Below are positions 1 through 5,280 of a stretch of DNA of 6,537 nucleotides, piece by piece; within the stretch, counting starts at the first letter, position 1; every line of letters starts with the position of its first letter. A program made the position numbers and the translations under genes. Where the stretch lies: the NCBI GenBank assembly GCA_005881995.1, contig VBHV01000632.1:1-6537 (forward strand). Reading direction: 5' to 3'. Source of the stretch: Chloroflexota bacterium (GTDB lineage: Bacteria; Chloroflexota; Ktedonobacteria; Ktedonobacterales; Ktedonobacteraceae). Under the pieces are notes generated by a model. That model saw nothing but the letters and a program-made list of their open reading frames with translations, did not search any database and was not told the origin of the DNA.

Positions 1-2
1 CT

Positions 3-806
3 AGCGGAACCCCGACACCCGTCGTATGCACCACAGGTTCGCTGAACATCGATGGCTCGCCCTACCTGGAGCCGGCGTTACAGCAAATCACCCATGATTA
101 CGGGAACCTCTGTTCGGGCCTCAACCTGCTGCTGCGAGGAGATGGGACGCGCGCACTCAACTTTGTGCAAAAGGGACGCGTTGATATCGCGGCCTCGGAC
201 GTGACCGCCATGACAACACGCAATTTGACCGATCACCCTCTCGCTGCGCTGCTCTACGCGGTCATCGCCAGTCCTGACGTCTCCATCAGCGGGCTGACAA
301 GCGTTGAGATACAGGGTATTTTCACGGGACACATCACGAACTGGTCACAGGTTGGTGGACCTAACGAGGCAATAAGCGTCTTACTCCCTCCCCCGACAGC
401 CGCGATTAACGCTATTTTGCGCACTTTTGTGATGAACGGTATGGCTGAAAAGGCGAGGGGATTGGTTATGAAGAGAGATCGGCCCGACATACTGGCGCAG
501 TATGTCTCTCAGACGCCTGGTGCGATTAGCTATGTGCCGCTGGCAGTAGCAAACACAGCTTCTGTGCAGACGCTGTCCATCGACGGAGTAGCCCCCAGCA
601 CACAGGCGTTACTCGCGGGTACCTACCAGTTTTGGAGTGTTGAACACCTTTACACAGAGGGGAACGGAACATCCCAGGCACAGGCCTTCCTCCAATTCGC
701 CGAAAGTAGTCAAGAAATGAGCGTATTGTCCCAATTTGGAGCCGTGCCGATTGGCATGGTGAATGCGGGAATACTCTCCTCACACCTTCCAGGCCCACAA
801 TTTTAA
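3..806 (+). CDS. PstS-like periplasmic solute-binding protein, 5' partial
   Basis: The frame is open from the window edge, so the N-terminus is missing; 267 residues are visible before a TAA stop. The fold is that of the PstS/PBP-like phosphate-binding family (type II periplasmic binding protein). It starts with a Thr-Gly-Ser near residues 11-13, then has a GDGT segment and DIAASD at 61-66 (PstS proteins carry D-x-x-x-SD here). Next come GIFTGHITNW at 105-114, VGG at 117-119, and PGAISYVPLA at about 171-180. The segment that in PstS supplies the phosphate-binding Arg and Ser-Gly-Thr is replaced by LLPPPTAAIN at 127-136, so phosphate binding is doubtful. A GTG at 165 could be mistaken for the start, but clear family sequence lies upstream of it. 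The visible N-terminus (SGTPTP) resembles the Ser/Thr/Pro linker outside the membrane helix in the next gene. This may therefore be the ectodomain of a second receptor kinase and not a free transporter subunit; that last point is inference. Confidence 0.82.
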   Translation, partial: SGTPTPVVCTTGSLNIDGSPYLEPALQQITHDYGNLCSGLNLLLRGDGTRALNFVQKGRVDIAASDVTAMTTRNLTDHPLAALLYAVIASPDVSISGLTSVEIQGIFTGHITNWSQVGGPNEAISVLLPPPTAAINAILRTFVMNGMAEKARGLVMKRDRPDILAQYVSQTPGAISYVPLAVANTASVQTLSIDGVAPSTQALLAGTYQFWSVEHLYTEGNGTSQAQAFLQFAESSQEMSVLSQFGAVPIGMVNAGILSSHLPGPQF

Positions 807-846
807 CGCGCTTTTTATATCCATTACCCCATTTATCCTATTTACT

Positions 847-875
847 TTGACAGTCATCGATTCTTCAGGCAATCT
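847..875 (+). promoter_or_regulatory. possible sigma70-type promoter for the receptor gene
   Basis: A perfect TTGACA at 847-852 is followed 17 bases later by CAATCT at 870-875. The -35 is ideal but the -10 is poor, so this is a weak call. If used, transcription would begin near 882, downstream of the ATG at 879, which would favour the ATG at 936 as the receptor start. The remainder of the 807-935 gap is AT-rich just after the first stop codon and shows no convincing terminator hairpin. Confidence 0.3.
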
Positions 876-924
876 TACATGGGAGTAAAACATGTAGAAC
901 CGCAGAAATCTACGCTCAGGGCGA

Positions 925-930
925 GAGGGA
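925..930 (+). promoter_or_regulatory. ribosome binding site deciding the receptor start
   Basis: GAGGGA lies 5 bases before the ATG at 936. The same kind of motif precedes two other genes in the window: GAGGGA 6 bases before the DUF2630 gene and AAGGGA 6 bases before the channel-like gene. The alternative ATG at 879 has only an AGG at 867-869, 9 bases upstream. Confidence 0.6.
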
Positions 931-935
931 ATACT

Positions 936-3662
936 ATGCGTTGTCCACGATGTTATTTTGATGGGCACTCAACTAACGGCGCCTGTCCTCGATGCGGATA
1001 CTATCCGATGAGTGCGTCGGGTGATTTGCCCGGGATGGAGGATCGAACCTCGATCTCCTCCAGGCCTTTGACAACCGGTAGGCCAGCAACTTTATACAGC
1101 CTACCTCCAATGAAGACCCTCAAACGCGGTGATGTATTGCGCCAGGGTCGTTATCGTTTGTTGGAACAACTGGCGCTGCCAGAGAATCAACAAAGTCAGG
1201 GAACGGCGTGGTTGGCGACCGATACACAATCACCCCAGAGCAGGGTGGTCATCCGTGAGGTTGCCTTGCTTGAAGAGCTTCCCGCCAACAGGAGCCAGGA
1301 GGCCCGTTCAATTGCCTTGCGCCTGACAGAGTTATCGCAGCACCCCGGATTTCCAAAGGTCATCGATGTCTTCAGCGAACAGGATACTTACTATATCGTC
1401 ATGCGGAACATGGATGGCGATAGCCTGGCAACCTTGCTCAGGAGGCAGGGCGGCGCCTTGCCCGAACGCATGGTCGCGGAGTTTGGACGCCAACTTTGTG
1501 AAATATTGTCGATCCTTGCCCGGCAGCAGCCGCCCATGGTACATGGCGGTATCAGTCCCGAGACCATCATTGTAAACCAGGAGAGAACCCGTGTATCGCT
1601 GATTCATATCCCGCTTTTCCCTCCTAAAGAAGTCCCCAACAGTAAAGCGCCCTCTGGATATCGCGCTCCAGAACAGGTGCGTGGCAGCGTTGAGCCTGCA
1701 TCAGACCTCTATGCAGTCGCCGCAACGTTACACTATGCCGTTACCGGCTACAATCCTGATGAGCGCCTGGCCTTTTTCCATCCACCGGCGCGCCGCCTGA
1801 ACCCCGCAGTTTCAGCGCGTATGGAGTCCATTCTGTCACAGGCCCTGCGTCTCTCCATCCCGCAGCGTTATGCGCGTCCCTCTGACATGCAGAAGGATTT
1901 CGCGGCCCTGCTGACCTCCTATCCGCCTGAAAGTGACCGGCTCCCAACTCCTGCTACCACGCCATTGGCACTCGATTCGCTACAGATGCGCCAGCGCAGT
2001 CGTAATCGCAGCTTGCTGGATGTGGGTATTTTCGCCGGCATTGGCATCGTCGTCCTCTTCGGGTTTCTCCTCTTTTACCTGCGCCCATTCGCCGGTCCCG
2101 GTGCAAATCCAGTGAGCGCGAGTCCAACTCCCAATCTCACCGCCACTACGCTAGCGTTACAGCAAGCACTCAACAGGGAATTGACGTTAGAGGCGCAAAC
2201 CTACCAGAAAAGCGGCATTGGCATCAGCGATGGGCGGTTTGTGTTTGATATGTATCGTGGGCGCAACGACCTGAACGACAAAAAGCAAGCCGGGCTAGCG
2301 ATTCAACAGGGGAATTTGAGTAGCGCCGTCGAGTTCCTGAGGAGGGCGACTGCCGAAGACCCGAATGACGGAGAAGTGCAAATTTATAATGAAGATATGC
2401 ATCTCCTGCAAAGCGGCGCGTCCTATGTGACAGTCGTATTGGGTCTGCCGATTGATGGCAACGATGCCGATATCAACAGGGTCCGCACCAATATGGAGGC
2501 GGCCTTCCTTATGCAGCATAAAGTGAATAGCGCTAATCTCCTGCCTCATAGCCTCAAATTGCGCATACTGATCGACAGTTCGGGGGCCAATACCAGTGAC
2601 GTAGCTACCGTGGCACAGTTCATTGCGAACCGTGTATCAATGGCCGGAAACATCGATCATATCATCGCCGTCGTTGGGTGGCCGTATAGTAGAGAGACCA
2701 TCAACGCGCGCGATATAATTGCTTCCGTCCATCTTCCGCTGATCTCGCAGACGGCATCGAGTGTTAAACTGACCGGCACCAGCCCCTACTTTTTCCGCGT
2801 CAATCCTGCTGACGACCAGCAAGGGAAAACATTGGGCGCGCTCGCAGTCAATCGACTACATGCCAAAACTATTCTGGTGTTGCGCGATCAAACCGACTCC
2901 TATAGTGACTCGCTGGCAGACGCCTTTATCGGTGACGCGAAAGCGCTGAACGCAACGATCATTAATAATCCCAGCGATTACTTCTCCGAATCGAACACCA
3001 CGGTGGCGCAGTATGGGAAAATGGTGAATGATGCCATGGCGAACAAGGTTGATCTCATCTTTATAGCGGGATTTGATGTCGATGCTGTCCGCCTGGCAGT
3101 GGCGGTGGGGAATGCGTATAGAGCGAATCCGACGAGCGACTATCTACGAACTCTCAAGATTCTAGGTGGAGACGGCCTGGATACCGGCTTAGTCTTAGGC
3201 CAGGGCAACGGCCCTGATGCGGCATTGGCTGTGCAATTTCCGCAAGATATGCAGCGTTTGATCTTTTCCGCTTTCGGTGATCCAGGCGAATGGGCATTCC
3301 TTAAACTTCCTCAGAATTCGTGGCCCACTTTTTTCGCAGATTGGATGAATACGTATCAGAGTTCTACAGTAACTGCACCCGCGCCTCCTCCCGGCAACGA
3401 TGCCATCCTGACCTATGATGCCATAGGAGTGATCATTAACGCAGCCTCGCTCGTACATGGCACTCTGACGGGTCAGGCGATCAGGGATGCCCTGGCTTCA
3501 CTAGGGTCAGGTAAAATACCAGCTTTCCAGGGGGTCAGTGGACAAATCCATTTTGGCACTGACAGCAACCCGGTTGATAAGGCCGTTGTCGTGCTGGAGG
3601 TAGCGGATGTTAACGGCTCTAACCATATTGTTCTGCTGGCGATCGGCGGAAAGTTCGACTGA
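936..3662 (+). CDS. zinc-ribbon pseudokinase receptor with type I solute-binding ectodomain
   Basis: Single-pass membrane receptor of 908 residues. A zinc ribbon (Cys 3, 6, 17, 20) opens the protein, followed by a low-complexity linker. A Ser/Thr-kinase-like domain covers about 71-328, one membrane helix about 363-382, and a Ser/Thr/Pro-rich linker follows. A TPR-like helical pair lies at about 447-488. From about 497 to the end is a type I periplasmic binding domain of the LivJ/branched-chain amino acid kind (VVGWPYSRET at 579-588, PYFFRVNPADD at 617-627). The kinase lobe keeps GYRAPEQ at 241-247 and SDLYA at 256-260. Its catalytic parts are lost: no Gly loop (LALPENQQSQGTAW, 79-92), Arg107 at the beta3 Lys position, HGG at 203-205 for HRD, Ser207 and Thr210 for the catalytic-loop Lys and Asn, HIP at 224-226 for DFG. 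I infer a pseudokinase that passes a ligand signal inward by binding partners. An ATG at 879 would add 19 residues, but the ribosome site and the zinc ribbon favour 936. Ligand and partners are unknown. Confidence 0.88.
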   Translation: MRCPRCYFDGHSTNGACPRCGYYPMSASGDLPGMEDRTSISSRPLTTGRPATLYSLPPMKTLKRGDVLRQGRYRLLEQLALPENQQSQGTAWLATDTQSPQSRVVIREVALLEELPANRSQEARSIALRLTELSQHPGFPKVIDVFSEQDTYYIVMRNMDGDSLATLLRRQGGALPERMVAEFGRQLCEILSILARQQPPMVHGGISPETIIVNQERTRVSLIHIPLFPPKEVPNSKAPSGYRAPEQVRGSVEPASDLYAVAATLHYAVTGYNPDERLAFFHPPARRLNPAVSARMESILSQALRLSIPQRYARPSDMQKDFAALLTSYPPESDRLPTPATTPLALDSLQMRQRSRNRSLLDVGIFAGIGIVVLFGFLLFYLRPFAGPGANPVSASPTPNLTATTLALQQALNRELTLEAQTYQKSGIGISDGRFVFDMYRGRNDLNDKKQAGLAIQQGNLSSAVEFLRRATAEDPNDGEVQIYNEDMHLLQSGASYVTVVLGLPIDGNDADINRVRTNMEAAFLMQHKVNSANLLPHSLKLRILIDSSGANTSDVATVAQFIANRVSMAGNIDHIIAVVGWPYSRETINARDIIASVHLPLISQTASSVKLTGTSPYFFRVNPADDQQGKTLGALAVNRLHAKTILVLRDQTDSYSDSLADAFIGDAKALNATIINNPSDYFSESNTTVAQYGKMVNDAMANKVDLIFIAGFDVDAVRLAVAVGNAYRANPTSDYLRTLKILGGDGLDTGLVLGQGNGPDAALAVQFPQDMQRLIFSAFGDPGEWAFLKLPQNSWPTFFADWMNTYQSSTVTAPAPPPGNDAILTYDAIGVIINAASLVHGTLTGQAIRDALASLGSGKIPAFQGVSGQIHFGTDSNPVDKAVVVLEVADVNGSNHIVLLAIGGKFD

Positions 3663-3686
3663 TACTCTTACTAATCAGCGTATCAG
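3659..3686. repeat. short inverted repeat at the convergent gene junction
   Basis: CTGATAC at 3659-3665 is repeated inverted as GTATCAG at 3680-3686, with a 14-base loop. It spans the 12-base gap between the two converging stop codons and reaches into both genes. An internal ATCAG (3674-3678) could pair instead with CTGAT at 3659-3663, giving an alternative hairpin. The stem is short, not GC-rich, and lacks a T-tract on either side, so a role as a bidirectional terminator is only a possibility. Confidence 0.3.
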
Positions 3687-4769
3687 GCGTGGGAGGGGCA
3701 ACTCGTTGAGCTTCATAGCTCGATCCGATGACCAGGGCGCCTCTGGAGCCATGGTCAACCCTGCCAGAGCGCGCAGGGGTATATCATAGTTCACACGCCA
3801 TCCCGCGTAATCCCGCCAGGCCTGGTCACGATCAGGCTTGAGCGGTATCCCCGCATCGGCGAGTTGCTTACATGCTGCATCAAACTCTTCTCTGGTGATA
3901 CTGATGGGGTCGCCAGGTTTGGGGTTGGGATCATACGGGATACGAAAGAAGTCGCAGATATAGCGCAACGCCAGGAATCCGGCGCGAATACATAAATCCG
4001 CCTGGGCATCCCTCGGAACATCAAGAGCTGAACTAGCCAGTGAAGCGGCATCGAGTATCGCCCCGGCGGCAGTGACCCAGGATCGATGGGGCTGGGGCGA
4101 GCGGAAGAATACCAGCGCCCCCAGCGAGGTATGGCTCTCCTCCAGGTCGGCAAACCAGGCTTCCCACGTCTTCCAGAGATCATGCAGTTGATCCAGTCCG
4201 TGTATGCGGTAGTAGCGCTTAAACATCCCAATAGCGGAGGGCGGCGACCCCGCGCGTACCTCCAGCATCGTCACAGCCGCTTCGCGTTTTGAGAAAGCCG
4301 CGTACATTGTCGGCAGGTAGGCGATCAGCAGCGCGATTAAAAATAATCCAATAGCCGACTCGGTAAAGATCAACACAGTCGTCGGCAAATCATCAAGCGT
4401 CGCATACCCAAGCGTGAAGAGAGATGAGCCGCTGATCTTGAAAACCGTTAACAGGGAAATGCCCTGGATTGCCCAGAACATGCACATGTAGCCAAGCAGG
4501 ACTCCCGTCAGCCACACTGCTGGCAGTGAAACCAGGCTAATTGGCGCGTAGAGCGCCATGATACGGTCTCGCTCCAAATAGGAGTTGACCTTGCGCAAAC
4601 GCAGCTTAAAGAAGAAGCGTATGGTCAGAAATGTTATCCTGCTCAGTTTATCCGAAGCGCTGCGTGCAAGTACGAAAGATCGGATGGCGGAGATCAGTGT
4701 ACCGGCCACAATGCCAAAACCAAGAAAAAACACGACGATACGCACCACTATTAACAGGATGTCTTGCAC
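3675..4769 (-). CDS. membrane protein with potassium-channel-like pore segment
   Basis: A 364-residue protein with hydrophobic segments at about 3-30, 79-102 and 132-153 and a long soluble C-terminal region. Between the second and third segments lies SGSSLFTLGYATLDDLP (113-129). It resembles the pore helix, filter and exit of the ion-channel family (TVGYG-D-x-x-P in K+ channels), and the next helix ends in YLPTMYAAFSKRE. The filter reads TLGYA (119-123): the first Gly and the Tyr are kept, but the second Gly is Ala. That makes K+ selectivity uncertain, and this may be a divergent cation channel or a channel-derived sensor. The C-terminal part (about 160-364) is helical and rich in Trp, Asp and Pro; I recognise no ligand-binding domain in it. 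The start is GTG, with AAGGGA (4776-4781) 6 bases upstream, and the first membrane helix begins at once. It ends 12 bases from the receptor gene, on the opposite strand. Specific function is unassigned. Confidence 0.75.
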   Translation of the reverse strand: MQDILLIVVRIVVFFLGFGIVAGTLISAIRSFVLARSASDKLSRITFLTIRFFFKLRLRKVNSYLERDRIMALYAPISLVSLPAVWLTGVLLGYMCMFWAIQGISLLTVFKISGSSLFTLGYATLDDLPTTVLIFTESAIGLFLIALLIAYLPTMYAAFSKREAAVTMLEVRAGSPPSAIGMFKRYYRIHGLDQLHDLWKTWEAWFADLEESHTSLGALVFFRSPQPHRSWVTAAGAILDAASLASSALDVPRDAQADLCIRAGFLALRYICDFFRIPYDPNPKPGDPISITREEFDAACKQLADAGIPLKPDRDQAWRDYAGWRVNYDIPLRALAGLTMAPEAPWSSDRAMKLNELPLPRLIR

Positions 4770-4779
4770 ACTCGTTCCC

Positions 4780-4863
4780 TTATTTCGATCTCTTAGCCCA
4801 TTTGAAACTTAGCGCTACTGCTAGTATAGCAAGCGCTATACTCCCAAGAACAAGCGGAAGCAT
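4780..4863 (-). CDS. possible 27-residue single-helix membrane peptide
   Basis: An ATG at 4861-4863 opens MLPLVLGSIALAILAVALSF then KWAKRSK and a TAA stop: one hydrophobic helix followed by a basic tail. The stop overlaps the AAGGGA ribosome site of the channel-like gene by two bases, an arrangement that would allow translational coupling. The same frame stays open back to the DUF2630 stop at 4936-4938, adding 24 codons (including NLPPRSG) with no ATG, GTG or TTG start, only a CTG. A hydrophobic helix with a basic tail after an LPxTG-like Pro-rich stretch also resembles a cell-wall sorting tail, so this could be the remnant of a lost surface protein. Its own ribosome site (AGGA, 3 bases away) is poorly placed. 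Existence as a gene is uncertain. Confidence 0.25.
   Translation of the reverse strand: MLPLVLGSIALAILAVALSFKWAKRSK
4823..4842. repeat. perfect 8-bp inverted repeat upstream of the channel-like gene
   Basis: AGTATAGC and GCTATACT form a perfect inverted repeat with a 4-base centre (AAGC on the + strand). No T-tract follows on the - strand, so it is not a standard terminator. Its TATACT (- strand, 4823-4828) is a good -10 match about 54 bases before the channel-like start, though the -35 candidate (TTCTTG, 16 bases upstream) is poor. It could be an operator over a promoter, an RNA hairpin, or a chance result of the hydrophobic codons here. Apart from this repeat and the possible small reading frame, I see nothing else in 4770-4935. 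Confidence 0.45.
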
Positions 4864-4935
4864 ATTTCCTATTCCGGTGCCATCTACACCCGAACGGGGA
4901 GGGAGGTTGTGTCCTGCTTTGTTCAGGCTCTCAAA

Positions 4936-5178
4936 TTACTGCTGGTAGTGCTCCACAATCGACTCGTCACGAACATGCGCATCCTCCGGGTTGAGACCAC
5001 CGTGCCGCTTGGCACGACGCTGGCGCAACAAATCCCAGCATTGATCGAGGCTCACTTCGAGTTGCTTCATGCGGGCTTGCTGTTCTGCATCCAGTCCAGT
5101 ACCCTCAGCCTGTTGCATAAGCGCATGCTCTTCGCTCACCAACTCTTCGATGTTACGCAGGATTTCCGTATCGTTCAT
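4936..5178 (-). CDS. DUF2630 family protein
   Basis: A complete small protein of 80 residues that matches the DUF2630 family in length and pattern. It has an acidic helical N-terminus (ILRNIEELVSEEHAL), a second helix from about residue 30, and the family hallmark LDQCWDLLRQRRAKR, followed by GLNPEDAHVR and a terminal HYQQ. The family is known mainly from actinobacteria and related phyla and has no assigned function. The sequence shows no signal peptide or membrane segment, so it should be cytoplasmic and probably a helical hairpin. The start ATG has GAGGGA (5185-5190) 6 bases upstream. It follows the MutS-related gene after 102 bases and may have its own promoter. A single Cys sits in the conserved motif. 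Confidence 0.88.
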   Translation of the reverse strand: MNDTEILRNIEELVSEEHALMQQAEGTGLDAEQQARMKQLEVSLDQCWDLLRQRRAKRHGGLNPEDAHVRDESIVEHYQQ

Positions 5179-5228
5179 ACTATTTCCCTCGTTTCTTCCT
5201 TCAAAGAAAAGGATGTATCTTCTCTGCT

Positions 5229-5258
5229 ATTCTAGCCAAAAATCTTGCTTCTATGCAA
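5229..5258 (-). promoter_or_regulatory. possible sigma70-type promoter for the DUF2630 gene
   Basis: On the - strand, TTGCAT (5253-5258) is followed after 18 bases by TAGAAT (5229-5234), which leaves an untranslated leader of about 45 bases before the DUF2630 start. The -35 lies in a short repeat (TGCAT twice, 5-base period). Match quality is moderate, and the rest of the 5179-5280 gap holds no clear terminator for the MutS-related gene. Confidence 0.35.
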
Positions 5259-5280
5259 TGCAACACAGCCTGATCTGGTA

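Noticed and set aside
1..40. Lipobox at the visible N-terminus of the PstS-like protein (PVVC)
   Set aside because: The residues before Cys are Pro-Val-Val, not the small residue expected at -1, and no hydrophobic stretch is visible upstream.
807..840. Terminator after the PstS-like gene (CGCGCTTTTTATAT)
   Set aside because: There is a T-run, but I found no stable stem before it.
3663..3674. Bidirectional terminator between the convergent genes
   Set aside because: The 7-bp inverted repeat there is AT-rich, has a 14-base loop and no T-tract, so I list it only as a repeat.
3791..4231. Open - strand frame of 146 codons
   Set aside because: It is the shifted frame of the C-terminal part of the channel-like gene; the product is rich in Arg, Pro and Trp with no family resemblance.
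4631..4948. Open + strand frame of 105 codons across the channel-like start and upstream gap
   Set aside because: It is antisense to the well-supported channel-like gene, has no recognisable domain, and reads as low-complexity shadow sequence.
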